This document shows positions 26,196 through 34,746 of a DNA stretch of 60,127 nucleotides, in pieces (positions within the stretch are counted from its first letter, which is position 1; every line of letters begins with the position of its first letter). The DNA is from Oxalobacteraceae bacterium UBA6018 (GTDB lineage Bacteria > Pseudomonadota > Gammaproteobacteria > Burkholderiales > Burkholderiaceae_D). The position numbers and the translations under genes are program-made. The stretch is from the NCBI GenBank assembly GCA_002428015.1, contig DIZW01000136.1, positions 1 through 60,127 on the forward strand. The letters run 5' to 3'. Under the pieces are notes generated by a model that worked only from the letters and a program-made list of their open reading frames with translations, searched no databases and was not told where the DNA came from.

Positions 26196-26885
26196 ATGAA
26201 CAACTTCACCCGCACCGCCCTGCTGCTCGCCCCGCTCATGCTTTCCGCCTGCCACAAAAAAGTGACCGAGCCTGCGCCGGTGGTGGTTGCCGCTGCCCCA
26301 GCGGCAGCGCCGGCAGCCGCGCCCGCCACGGCCACTGGCACAACCGCGACCGACCCCGCCCAGATGAGTGAAGCGCAGCGCGAGCTGGCCGAAAAGCAGG
26401 CGGCGCTCGACTACGGGACCATGGAAGACACCTATATGAAGGACCCGAAGGCGCAATGGGCAGCCTCGGCCAAGGCCAGCTCGACCTTCGGCGGCGAGCA
26501 CCCCAGCGACAGCAACCTGGCCGCCAACGTGGTGGGCGTCGTGGATGGCAAGACCTGGACCAACAACCAGCAGGACATCGGTTTCGACTCGCTCGAGCTG
26601 GGCTACGCCAAGCCAGTGCAGGCCACCGAGGTGCGGCTGGTGGTGCCGGCCGGCGACGTGACGGAAGCGATCACCAAGGTCGAGCTGCAGGACAGCGACG
26701 GCAAGTGGAACACCGCCTGGTCCGGCATTTCGGACGTCAAGCACGACCGCCGCGGCAACCGCACCTGGTTCGTCAGGACCTTCCCCAAGACAACGTACCA
26801 GGTGAGCGCGGTGAAATACACCTTCGCCAACAACATCAAGCATGGCTACAAGGAAGTCGACGCGGCCCAGCTGGTCGGCGAATAG
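26196..26885 (+). CDS. Lipoprotein with discoidin-like C-terminal region, function unknown
   Basis: 229 residues, ATG at 26196 with AAAGGA upstream. Residues 1-20 form a lipoprotein signal with lipobox LSAC (Cys at about 20), then an Ala/Pro-rich linker to about residue 50. The region from about residue 85 to the end (WAASAKASSTFGGEHPSDSN, then FDSLELGYAKPVQATEVRLV and ITKVELQDSDGKW) reads like an F5/8 type C galactose-binding-like beta-sandwich. The fold is an inference from pattern only. It is divergent from the DUF1294 gene. Confidence 0.65.
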   Translation: MNNFTRTALLLAPLMLSACHKKVTEPAPVVVAAAPAAAPAAAPATATGTTATDPAQMSEAQRELAEKQAALDYGTMEDTYMKDPKAQWAASAKASSTFGGEHPSDSNLAANVVGVVDGKTWTNNQQDIGFDSLELGYAKPVQATEVRLVVPAGDVTEAITKVELQDSDGKWNTAWSGISDVKHDRRGNRTWFVRTFPKTTYQVSAVKYTFANNIKHGYKEVDAAQLVGE

Positions 26886-27025
26886 TCCGGCGCGCCGAAG
26901 CGCTTTCGCGCCTCGGTGAAGTGGCGAACAGATAAGGTTGCGCCAACGGCCTACCCTCTGCTGTCGGCATCGCGCCCTGGCCCTGCCTGGCGCGTTGCAA
27001 TCGATTCACTCACAGCGGAGGTGGT

Positions 27026-27547
27026 ATGGCTTTTGATTTAGGTAATATCCTGCAGCAGTACCTCGGCGGCGGCGCCAGCGCCAATCCAGCGCGCGCGGCC
27101 GATGATTTCGACCAGATCGCCAACAGCGCGCCCCAGGCGTCCATGGCCCAGGGCGTGACGGAAGCCTTGCGCTCCGACCAGACCCCGCCGTTCCCGCAAA
27201 TGGTGGGCCAGTTGTTCGGCCAAGGCGACCCGAACCAGCGCGCCGGCATGCTCAATCAATTGCTCGGCAGCGTAGGCCCCGGCTTGCTCGGCGCGCTCGC
27301 GGGCGGCGCCCTCGGCCACCTGTTCAGCGGCAACCAGGGCGGCACGCCCCAGATCACGCCGGCGCAGGCCGCCGCGGTGACGCCGGCCCAGGTGCAGCAG
27401 ATCGCGGCCCAGGCCGAGCAGCACAACCCGAGCGTGGTCGACCGCATGGGCGACTTCTACGCCCAGCACCCCACCCTCGTCAAATCCATCGGCGGCGCCG
27501 CGCTGGCGATCGTGCTCGGCCGCATGGCCGACGGCATGCGCCATTGA
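27026..27547 (+). CDS. Hypothetical protein with glycine-rich hydrophobic segment
   Basis: 173 residues, ATG at 27026 with GGAGG 5 nt upstream. It starts MAFDLGNILQQYLGGGA. A glycine/leucine-rich stretch, LLGSVGPGLLGALAGGALGH, sits in the middle, followed by ITPAQAAAVTPAQVQQIAAQ and a hydrophobic end (IGGAALAIVLGRMADGMRH). No signal peptide is seen. It is 34 nt upstream of the DUF3597 gene and probably in one operon with it. I do not recognise a named family. Confidence 0.6.
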   Translation: MAFDLGNILQQYLGGGASANPARAADDFDQIANSAPQASMAQGVTEALRSDQTPPFPQMVGQLFGQGDPNQRAGMLNQLLGSVGPGLLGALAGGALGHLFSGNQGGTPQITPAQAAAVTPAQVQQIAAQAEQHNPSVVDRMGDFYAQHPTLVKSIGGAALAIVLGRMADGMRH

Positions 27548-27581
27548 GCGCTTTCTCACTGATTCCACCAAGAGGTCATCC

Positions 27582-28007
27582 ATGGGCATCCTAAGCGATA
27601 TCTTCCACAAGATTTTCCCGTCCTCGCATCCCGCCGTCGCGCAGGCCGCGCCGCCGCAGACTTCCAGCCCTGGCTCGATGCAGTCGACCAGCGCCGGGCA
27701 AGCGGCACCGGCAACGCCTGGCGCGCCACCGCCGGCCGCGCCGATGGACCAGGTGGACGTTGAAGCCATCCTGAGCAATATGGCGGCCTCATCGGGCCAG
27801 CAGCTGAACTGGCGCTCGTCGATAGTCGACCTGCTCAAAGTGCTCCACCTGGACAGCAGCCTGCAGTCGCGCAAGGAACTGGCGCAGGAACTGAACTACA
27901 GCGGCGACACCAACGACTCGGCGACGATGAACATCTGGCTGCACCGCCAGGTGATGAACAAGCTGGCGGCCAACGGCGGCAAGGTGCCGGCCGACCTGCG
28001 CGACTAG
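27582..28007 (+). CDS. DUF3597 family protein
   Basis: 141 residues, ATG at 27582 with AGAGG upstream. An Ala/Pro/Ser-rich N-terminal linker (about 15-55) precedes a conserved domain: SSIVDLLKVLHLDSSLQSRK, ELAQELNYSGDTNDSATMNI and WLHRQVMNKLAANGGKVP, which match DUF3597, a LysM-associated/peptidoglycan-linked family of unknown role. Second gene of a likely two-gene operon. Confidence 0.85.
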   Translation: MGILSDIFHKIFPSSHPAVAQAAPPQTSSPGSMQSTSAGQAAPATPGAPPPAAPMDQVDVEAILSNMAASSGQQLNWRSSIVDLLKVLHLDSSLQSRKELAQELNYSGDTNDSATMNIWLHRQVMNKLAANGGKVPADLRD

Positions 28008-28014
28008 TCCGCGT

Positions 28015-28035
28015 GCGGACGGCCAGCCCGTCCGC
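28015..28035. terminator. Hairpin between convergent genes
   Basis: GCGGACGG (28015-28022) and CCGTCCGC (28028-28035) form a perfect 8-bp stem with a 5-nt loop. It begins 8 nt after the DUF3597 stop and touches the stop of the opposing zinc-ribbon gene; no T-tract. Confidence 0.55.
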
Positions 28036-29084
28036 TAGTCCGGCAGCCCCGCGCTGCCGGGCGCGCCGCAGGAGAAGCAAAAGCGCGCGAAGGCGTTCTT
28101 GCGGGTGTTGCAGCGCGTGCAGCGGTCGAACAGGCCGATGCCGCAGTGGGGGCAGAAATCCACCGTGCCGTCCTTCAGCTCGACGCCGCGCTCGCAGCCC
28201 GGGCACACCGACTTGGCCATGCGCGAGAGCGCGACGTCGTAGCGCAAGGTGCCGCGCCGCTGCAGGTCGGGCAAGGCTTCGGCCGCCTTCTGGCGCGCCA
28301 GGTAGCGCTGCAGCGACACGATCGCGTAGCGCCCCGCCACCACCGTCACCACGATCCCCATCGCGTAACGCACATAGCCGCCGTAACTAGGCAGGTAAGG
28401 CACCAGTTCGACGAAAAACGCGAACAGGGCGAAGAAGATGAAACCCCACACGAACGGCCACCAGGTGCTGCCGCGCTTTTTGGCGAACAGCCAGCCGGCG
28501 ATCAGCAGCAAGGGCAAGGTCAGCGCCAGGCGCATCAGGAAGACCTTGAATTCGTGCACCCGCGCCGCGTGCTCGGCCTGCTCGCGGGCCGGGCGTTCGA
28601 GCTCCTCGCGGCGCTGGGCCGCGCGCTCCCTGGCCTGACTGGCGTCGAGCAGGGCCTGGTCCTGCGCCTCGACGGCGGCCAGCGCGGCGCGCTCGGTGGC
28701 CTTCAGCTGGTCCAGTTCGCGCGTGCGGGTGATCAGCTCCGGGTCCTGGTCCGGGTTGGCGGTGGCGCGGCGCGTGGACAGCCAGTTGCGGAAGGTGTCC
28801 TCGGCGGTGCGGGTGTTCGATTGCGCCACCTGCAGCTTCTGGGCGGCCTGGTCGCGCAGGGCGCGCGCCTGCTCCTGGCTTTTCTCGGCCGCCTCGTCGG
28901 CGCTGCGCAGCGCCTGGCGCTGGGCCGGATCGATGAATTGTTCGAGCGTGGGCGGCGCCTGCACGGTCCACATGTTGTCGATGAATTTACCGCCCAGGCC
29001 GATCAAAAACCAGGCGAAGGCAAACGCCACCAGCCACAGGGCGCGTTGCATCCAGCGCTCAGTCAGTCGCAATCCTTTGTTCAT
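28035..29084 (-). CDS. Membrane protein with coiled coil and C-terminal zinc ribbons
   Basis: 349 residues. One membrane helix at about 13-32; a long charged helical/coiled-coil region at about 45-180 rich in Ala, Glu, Gln and Arg; three hydrophobic segments near 184-204, 210-230 and 238-258; then two zinc-binding modules with CPGC, FCPHCG, CTRC and FCFSCG (about 293-343). Zinc ribbons suggest nucleic-acid or protein contact on the cytoplasmic side. No named family recognised beyond zinc-ribbon membrane proteins. Confidence 0.7.
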   Translation of the reverse strand: MNKGLRLTERWMQRALWLVAFAFAWFLIGLGGKFIDNMWTVQAPPTLEQFIDPAQRQALRSADEAAEKSQEQARALRDQAAQKLQVAQSNTRTAEDTFRNWLSTRRATANPDQDPELITRTRELDQLKATERAALAAVEAQDQALLDASQARERAAQRREELERPAREQAEHAARVHEFKVFLMRLALTLPLLLIAGWLFAKKRGSTWWPFVWGFIFFALFAFFVELVPYLPSYGGYVRYAMGIVVTVVAGRYAIVSLQRYLARQKAAEALPDLQRRGTLRYDVALSRMAKSVCPGCERGVELKDGTVDFCPHCGIGLFDRCTRCNTRKNAFARFCFSCGAPGSAGLPD

Positions 29085-29220
29085 GTTGGCACCTTGTCAT
29101 GAGTAAGGTGGGCAGGATCGCACAGTGGACGTCAATACGCCAGCGGCTTGCCCAATAGCTAGCGCAGCGCGACTTGCGGTGGTGGATTTCGATACCCGGC
29201 AGGACGCCGGATCGGGGGTG

Positions 29221-29249
29221 CGCCATGGGCCGGCTGACGGCCCATGGCG
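29221..29249. terminator. 12-bp perfect hairpin downstream of ycaO
   Basis: CGCCATGGGCCG (29221-29232) and CGGCCCATGGCG (29238-29249) with a 5-nt loop, 9 nt past the ycaO stop. It has no T-tract on the minus strand, as with the hairpin after alaS. Confidence 0.6.
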
Positions 29250-29258
29250 GGATGCTGC

Positions 29259-30965
29259 TTAGGCGAACAGCTTGTCGTAGGCGGCCAGCAAGGTTTGATG
29301 CATGGCGCTGCCCTGCATGTCTGGACCGAGGTCGTCCAGCCCGAAGAAGCGCTCGCTGCGGTCAATCAGCGCCTCGGCCTGGCGCACCGTCTCGGCGCCA
29401 TACAAGAGCACCATCGAGCGCCGGTAGTTCTCCACGTCCTCGACGTTGAGCATGCTTTCGACGCAGCGGTACACCAGCCGGCGCGCCGGCGTCAGGTCCT
29501 TGAAGTGGTGGATCCAGTCGCAGCCTTCGAGGATCGCGTCCTGGTCGCCCACGGCCAGCGCCAGCAGGGTCTTCAGTTCGCCGATGCGCAGCTGCTTCCA
29601 TGGCGTGCCCAGCGGAATGGCCAGGCCGAGGATTTCCCACAGCGGACGCTCATCGTTCACGTTCATGGTCTGCAACTGCTCGAGCAGCTCGGCGCACTCC
29701 TGCTCGCTCAGCTCGTTCAAGCGCACCAGTTGCGGGCGGATGTCGTTGCCGACGCTATTGTTTTCCCACTCCAGGTCCTCGACCGGATAGATCTCCGAAA
29801 AGCCCGGGACCAGGATGCGACAGCTGTACGCGCCCTGCTCGCTGAAGTCGGCCACGTAGATGTCCTTGCCTTCGCCGTGCAGGCAATCGACCAGCCACTG
29901 GTAGTCCTCGTCGGTGGTGTTGCTGAAGTTCCAGTCGGCGAAGGGGAAGTCCGGGGTGTCGCCCATGAAGTTCCAGCTGATCACGCCGCTCGAATCGACG
30001 AAGTGGATTTCCAGGTTGGCCACGGCGTTAATCTCGCTCATGTCGAAGCCCGGCTCCGGGAAGCCTTCCAGCGAATCGAGGGCGCGCCCCTGCAGCAGCT
30101 CGGTCATGGCGCGCTCGAGCGCGATCTCGAAGCGCGGATGCGCGCCGTAGCTGGAGAACACGCCCTGGTCTTTCGGGTGGATCAAGGTGACATTCATCAC
30201 CGGATACTTGCCGCCCAGCGAAGCGTCCTTGACCAGGATGCCGAAGCCGGCCTTGCGCAAGCCGTCGATGCCGGCGCGGATATTCGGAAAGCGCGAGATC
30301 ACGTCCTCCGGCACGTCCGGCAGGCACAGGCCTTCGCTGATGATGCGGTACTTGATCTGGCGCTCGAAAATTTCCGACAGCGCCTGGCTGCGCGCTTCCT
30401 TCATCGTGTTGCCGGCCGCCATGCCATTGCTAACGTACAGGTTGCCGATGATGTTGACTGGGAAGAAGGTCTCGGCGCCGTCGCGCAGGCGCTGGTAAGG
30501 CAGCGCGCAGATGCCGCGCTCGACGTTGCCGGAATTGAGGTCGACCAGCACCTCGCCGTCGATCTCGCCGTCCGGGTTATAGAAGGCGTGCAGCTCCTCG
30601 TTGAGAATGCCCACTGGCCACCTGCCGTCCTCCTGGGGGGCGAACCAGCGCTCCTGCGGATAGTGCACGAAGGGACGGTTGGCGCGCGTTTCGCCCAGGT
30701 GGAAGTGGGTCCAGAAATAATGCGTGCCGAGGCGCTCGAAAAACTCGCCGTAGGCGCTGGCGCGGGCCGCCAGCTCGGTCGCGCCCTTGCCGTTGGAGAA
30801 CAGCATCGGACACTCCTTGTCCTTCATGTGAGTGGACCAGATGCCGTCCACTTCGTGCAGCAAGGACGATTCGTTGAGGGTGAAACCGCGCGCGGCCAGT
30901 TTGGCCTGCATCGTCGCGATGGTCGATTCCAGGGCGGCGTCTTTGCCAGGGATAAAGGTTTGCAT
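29259..30965 (-). CDS. ycaO: YcaO-domain protein
   Basis: 568 residues, near the 586 of E. coli YcaO and visibly similar along its length: MQTFIPGKDAALESTIATMQ, KECPMLFSNGKGATELAARA, FFPVNIIGNLYVSNGMAAGN, EALSEIFER-type and ALERAMTELLQGRALDSLEG segments hold the ATP-binding YcaO core. The C-terminal 150 residues form a helical extension, as in the E. coli protein. E. coli YcaO takes part with RimO in beta-methylthiolation of ribosomal protein S12; no peptide precursor is nearby, so this is the housekeeping type rather than an azoline-forming RiPP enzyme. Confidence 0.93.
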   Translation of the reverse strand: MQTFIPGKDAALESTIATMQAKLAARGFTLNESSLLHEVDGIWSTHMKDKECPMLFSNGKGATELAARASAYGEFFERLGTHYFWTHFHLGETRANRPFVHYPQERWFAPQEDGRWPVGILNEELHAFYNPDGEIDGEVLVDLNSGNVERGICALPYQRLRDGAETFFPVNIIGNLYVSNGMAAGNTMKEARSQALSEIFERQIKYRIISEGLCLPDVPEDVISRFPNIRAGIDGLRKAGFGILVKDASLGGKYPVMNVTLIHPKDQGVFSSYGAHPRFEIALERAMTELLQGRALDSLEGFPEPGFDMSEINAVANLEIHFVDSSGVISWNFMGDTPDFPFADWNFSNTTDEDYQWLVDCLHGEGKDIYVADFSEQGAYSCRILVPGFSEIYPVEDLEWENNSVGNDIRPQLVRLNELSEQECAELLEQLQTMNVNDERPLWEILGLAIPLGTPWKQLRIGELKTLLALAVGDQDAILEGCDWIHHFKDLTPARRLVYRCVESMLNVEDVENYRRSMVLLYGAETVRQAEALIDRSERFFGLDDLGPDMQGSAMHQTLLAAYDKLFA

Positions 30966-31224
30966 GAAGAGGAATTCTCAAGAAGGGGAAGCGGAATGCG
31001 TAGCGCATCATACAGGAGTCCAAAGCGGGCCCGACGGTGCGCCATCGATCTTGTCGATGGGATAACCTTACTTCGTGAGCGGCCGCTGGCGGGGCAGCAG
31101 GCCAGCGCCGCGGCCCCGATGAATTGCGCATCTGCACGCAACTTCGGCGAATCGCAGCGAACTTTTCAGTTTGCGCCTGCCTCTAACTTGTATAGTTTCT
31201 TTTTACCTAACACTGGCTAGCCCT

Positions 31225-33489
31225 ATGCAAACAATCAACGTTCATCCGTCCTGTGCGCCGCTCCAGTTGTGGGGCGGTCTCGAATGCACCGTCAACCGGG
31301 TACGCGAAGAGTATTTCAGCCAAGTCGAACGCAACGGCCACCACCAGCGTGGCGACGACATCGCCCGCTTCGCCTCGCTGGGCATCAAGGCGATCCGCTA
31401 TCCCGTCCTGTGGGAGCGCACCGCCCCCAACGGCCTGGCCAGCGCCGACTGGTCCTGGCCCGACGAGCGCCTGCCGGCCCTGCGCGCGGCCGGCATCACG
31501 CCGATCGCCGGGCTGGTGCACCACGGCAGCGGCCCGGCCCACACCAGCCTGGTCGACCCCGCGTTCCCACCCCAGCTGGCCGAATACGCCGGCGCGGTGG
31601 CCGCGCGCTATCCGTGGCTCGCGTACTACACGCCGGTCAACGAACCGCTCACCACGGCGCGCTTTAGCGGCCTGTACGGCATGTGGTACCCCCACGGGCG
31701 CGACGACGACACCTTCCTGCGCGCCCTGCTGATCCAATGCCGGGCGGTGGTGCTGTCGATGCGCGCGATCCGCGCCGTCAATCCCAACGCCAAGCTGGTC
31801 CAGACCGACGACCTGGGCAAGACCTACAGCACGCGCGAAATGGCCCCCGTGGCCGAGTTCTACAACGAACGCCGCTGGCTGGCCTGGGACCTGCTCTGCG
31901 GCATGGTCGGGCCCGAGCACGCCCTGTGGCCCTACCTGACCAGCACCGGCATCGATCCGGGCGAGGTGCTCTGGTTCCGCGACAACCCCTGCCCGCCCGA
32001 CATCATCGGCGTGAACTACTACGTCACCAGCGAGCGCTGGCTGGACCATCGCCCCGAGCGCTATCCCGAGCATTTCCGCGGGCGGCTGGGAAACCGCCCC
32101 TGCGCCGACCTGGAAACGGCGCGCGTGCTGGCCACGCCCACGGCCGGGATCGGCCCCTTGCTGGAGGAAGCCTGGGACCGCTACAAGCTGCCCCTGGCCG
32201 TGACGGAAGCGCATATCGACGCCCACCGCGAAGACCAGCTGCGCTGGCTGCTTGAGGTCTGGCAAGCCGGGCAGCAGGCCCAGCGCAACGGGATCGACCT
32301 GCGCGCCGTGACGGTATGGTCGCTGCTCGGCTCCTTCGACTGGAACAGCCTGGTCACCCAGAACCGCGGCTACTACGAGCCCGGCCCGTTCGACGTGCGC
32401 TCCCCGCAGCCGCGCCCCACCGCGCTGGCGGCCATGATGCGCGAGCTGGCCGGCGAACGGCCGCTGTCGCACCCGGTGCTGCGCGGCCAGGGCTGGTGGC
32501 GCCGCTCGGGCCGCTTCCTGTGCCAGCCGCTGGCCACGCCGGCGGCGCTGACCTCGATCTCGGCCGACGGCCACGTGCTGGTCGGCACGGCCGTGCAGCC
32601 CATCCTCATCACCGGCGCCAGCGGCACGCTCGGGCGCGCGTTCGCCCGCATCTGCCAGGAGCGCAATCTCGCCTACCGCCTGCTCAGCCGGACCGACATG
32701 GACATCGCCGACCCCGCCTCGGTGGAACGGGCGCTGGAACGGCACCGGCCGTGGGCGCTCATCAATGCCAGCGGCTACGTGCGGGTGGACGACGCCGAAA
32801 ACGACGTGGAACGCTGCTTCCGCGAGAACCTGCACGGCCCCGCCGTGCTGGCCGCCGCTTGCGCCCGCCATGGCGTGCACCTGACCACCTTCTCGAGCGA
32901 CCTGGTGTTCGACGGCAGCCAGCAATCGCCCTACGTCGAGACCGACGAGGTTGCGCCGCTCAACGTCTACGGCAAGAGCAAGGCCGAGGCCGAGCGCGCC
33001 GTCCTCGACTGCCTGCCGCAAGCCCTGGTGGTGCGCACCAGCGCATTTTTCGGACCGTGGGACAGCCACAACTTCGTCACCCAGGCGCTGGCCGCGCTGG
33101 TCGACGGCAATGCGTTTTCGGCCGCCAGCGACATGACCGTCTCGCCCACCTACGTGCCCGACCTCGTGCACACCTGCCTGGACCTGATCATCGACCGCGA
33201 AAGCGGCGTCTGGCACCTGACCAACGGCGACCCCGTCACCTGGCTGGAGCTGGCAGGCAAGGCCGCGGCGCACGCCGGCGTGGACGCCAGCCGGCTGGAA
33301 GGGCAAGCGGGCACGCAGTTCAACTGGGCTGCGGCGCGCCCGCTCTACAGCGCCCTGCACACCGGGCGCGCGGTGCTCATGCCGCCGCTGGACCACGCCC
33401 TGGCCCGCTATCTGCATCAGCGCGACGAGCAGGCCGAACTGCCGCCGATGGCGCACCACGGCGCCGAACCTCGGGCGGCGGGCGCCTGA
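31225..33489 (+). CDS. Fusion of GH1 glycosidase and RmlD-like sugar-nucleotide reductase
   Basis: 754 residues from ATG at 31225. Residues about 8-410 are a GH1 barrel: TPVNEP carries the acid/base Glu (E140) and AVTEAH carries the nucleophile Glu (E328), with the usual NG replaced by AH. From about residue 458 a Rossmann domain of dTDP-4-dehydrorhamnose reductase type follows: ILITGASGTLGRAF, INASGYVRVDDAEND, FSSDLVFDG and YGKSK (the Tyr/Lys pair). The product may act on both a glycoside and a nucleotide-linked deoxysugar, or the second domain may be regulatory. It is divergent from ycaO and is not in a polysaccharide cluster. Confidence 0.85.
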   Translation: MQTINVHPSCAPLQLWGGLECTVNRVREEYFSQVERNGHHQRGDDIARFASLGIKAIRYPVLWERTAPNGLASADWSWPDERLPALRAAGITPIAGLVHHGSGPAHTSLVDPAFPPQLAEYAGAVAARYPWLAYYTPVNEPLTTARFSGLYGMWYPHGRDDDTFLRALLIQCRAVVLSMRAIRAVNPNAKLVQTDDLGKTYSTREMAPVAEFYNERRWLAWDLLCGMVGPEHALWPYLTSTGIDPGEVLWFRDNPCPPDIIGVNYYVTSERWLDHRPERYPEHFRGRLGNRPCADLETARVLATPTAGIGPLLEEAWDRYKLPLAVTEAHIDAHREDQLRWLLEVWQAGQQAQRNGIDLRAVTVWSLLGSFDWNSLVTQNRGYYEPGPFDVRSPQPRPTALAAMMRELAGERPLSHPVLRGQGWWRRSGRFLCQPLATPAALTSISADGHVLVGTAVQPILITGASGTLGRAFARICQERNLAYRLLSRTDMDIADPASVERALERHRPWALINASGYVRVDDAENDVERCFRENLHGPAVLAAACARHGVHLTTFSSDLVFDGSQQSPYVETDEVAPLNVYGKSKAEAERAVLDCLPQALVVRTSAFFGPWDSHNFVTQALAALVDGNAFSAASDMTVSPTYVPDLVHTCLDLIIDRESGVWHLTNGDPVTWLELAGKAAAHAGVDASRLEGQAGTQFNWAAARPLYSALHTGRAVLMPPLDHALARYLHQRDEQAELPPMAHHGAEPRAAGA

Positions 33490-33967
33490 TAAGAAGAAAG
33501 TGCGCCTCAGTTTTTATGGAGGCGCCAAACGATGCTATTGCAGCGATTGTAGAATCGATGTGAGACCGGGAGACCATTGGGCGACAACGGCTGGTGATAT
33601 TGACTGGCCATATCTATTGCGGATCGATGCCGCATTCGGTGGGACGTCAGCAGAGAAATCGCTGGCAGAATGCGCCCGCGCACCACTCGTACGCCCCCCA
33701 CGATTTCCCCCACGATTCACGTGGCAAGTTCGATCTCCGAACAGGTCATCAAATGCCCGCTGGGAATCGGGCATGATGGCGGTGCGCACGTCCGTCCGCG
33801 CGGCGCCATTCATGTCTCATAAGCTTGTCCACAACCGCGTGGCCCCTGCGGCCTGCCGTTGCCTCAAGGCGGCAGTCGTCGCGCTTGCCGCCGCTTCGCT
33901 AAGCTTGGGCCGGGCGGCGCCAAATCGTCGTCCGGCCCGCCGGTGTTCCAGCCCGCACACATTTCGT
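33490..33967. other. Gene-poor stretch after the GH1-RmlD gene
   Basis: 478 nt. Open frames on both strands are short and show no recognisable domain or credible ribosome binding site. The base composition is less GC-biased than in the neighbours, and the sequence may be decayed genes. Apart from the hairpin at 33502-33525 I see nothing in it. Confidence 0.5.
33502..33525 (+). terminator. Hairpin downstream of the GH1-RmlD gene
   Basis: GCGCCTC (33502-33508) with GAGGCGC (33519-33525), 12 nt after the stop codon. The T-run is in the loop, not after the stem, so the call is weak. Confidence 0.4.
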
Positions 33968-34201
33968 TCACTTTGACAGAAAGTGTGTTGCGGCAGCGAA
34001 TACGATCGGAAGGAGCGCGACGCCAATAAGGACATAGGCGCAGGCGGAATGGCCGAAATTGAGTGTCAATCCCATCATTGGCGTTGCCTTGGGGACCAAC
34101 ACACGCGTGTCCCGCTTGCTGGCGTAGAGACCGAGAGGTCCGCGCCAACTCCAGTTTGCCGGATTGCGCCATTCAGCTTCATTAATGTCGTCTTGTTTCA
34201 T
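33968..34201 (-). CDS. Small membrane protein, possibly DUF5808-like
   Basis: 77 residues, ATG at 34201 with AAGGCG upstream. The pattern NWSWRGPLGLYASKRDTRVL, then VPKATPMMGLTLNFGHS, resembles DUF5808 (GlyYxNxxDxRxxVPK....TLNF). A single membrane helix follows (ACAYVLIGVALLPIVFAAA). It is isolated in a gene-poor tract. The family call is tentative and rests on a short motif. Confidence 0.5.
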   Translation of the reverse strand: MKQDDINEAEWRNPANWSWRGPLGLYASKRDTRVLVPKATPMMGLTLNFGHSACAYVLIGVALLPIVFAAATHFLSK

Positions 34202-34447
34202 CGCGCGCCTTATGACTACGTCGAACGTTGCCGATCAGACTGCTGACGCTCGGAGGATGCTTTTCACGAAAACACCCGGATGGTTCGCACACGTGAAAAA
34301 GACGTGAAATGTCAGCGCTGGCAACAGCCTCAGTGTACGAACGTTGCTGCCTTTATGTCAAACATGGGTGCGCATAGCCGCACCAAACCGCTGGCGGGGC
34401 GGGGCGAGGCGATAAATCCTGCTCATGCTTGTGCACGCCAGGCTCAC

Positions 34448-34511
34448 GCGCGCACAACGTCGACTGCGATGATCGATGATCAAGAGTAGCCCCGTCGACG
34501 CGCATGATCAC
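34448..34511 (+). repeat. 64-bp direct repeat, copy 1
   Basis: Starts GCGCGCACAACGTCGACTGC and ends GCGCATGATCAC. About 54 of 64 positions match copy 2 by eye, with no gaps. The core ATGATCGATGATCA is identical in both. Confidence 0.7.
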
Positions 34512-34637
34512 CGGACAAAACCGCTTGCCGCACGCCAATCGTTCCGCGCCATCAATGCGGCCCGAACATTCCGCCCCGCCAAGGTCCTCAAGTAGCGCTC
34601 ACCGAGGCTCAGCACGCCGCCGACCTGCGGGCTAGGC

Positions 34638-34701
34638 GCGCGCACAAGGCCGACTGCTATGATCGATGATCACGAGCAGTTCCATCCAAGCGCATGATCA
34701 C
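34638..34701 (+). repeat. 64-bp direct repeat, copy 2
   Basis: Second copy, 190 bp downstream of the first, ending 45 bp before the GFA start codon. Its end overlaps the left arm of the inverted repeat at 34697-34726. Confidence 0.7.
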
Positions 34702-34726
34702 GCGTATTCCCATTGAGGCGCGTGAT
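34697..34726. promoter_or_regulatory. Inverted repeat just upstream of the GFA gene
   Basis: ATCACGCG (34697-34704) and CGCGTGAT (34719-34726), perfect, with a 14-nt loop, followed by TATTTT. It could be an operator or a terminator; it ends 20 nt before the GFA start codon. Confidence 0.5.
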
Positions 34727-34746
34727 TATTTTCACTTAGGCCAGGC

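Larger units (their letters stand above)
34202..34746. other. Gene-poor stretch with repeats upstream of the GFA gene
   Basis: 545 nt without a credible gene. It contains the 64-bp direct repeat pair (34448-34511 and 34638-34701), many GATC sites, and an 8-bp inverted repeat close to the GFA start. Possibly a regulatory region or the remains of a mobile segment. Confidence 0.5.

Noticed and set aside
29259..30965. RiPP (azoline) biosynthesis around the YcaO gene
   Set aside because: The protein matches E. coli YcaO along its length, and no precursor peptide, dehydrogenase or transporter gene is nearby.
31207..33459. 750-codon minus-strand frame opposite the GH1-RmlD gene
   Set aside because: The plus-strand product has two domains with catalytic residues; the other is an antisense shadow.
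33500..33976. Plus-strand 158-codon frame in the gene-poor tract
   Set aside because: No recognisable domain, no ribosome binding site, and basic, Arg/Ser/Ala-rich composition.
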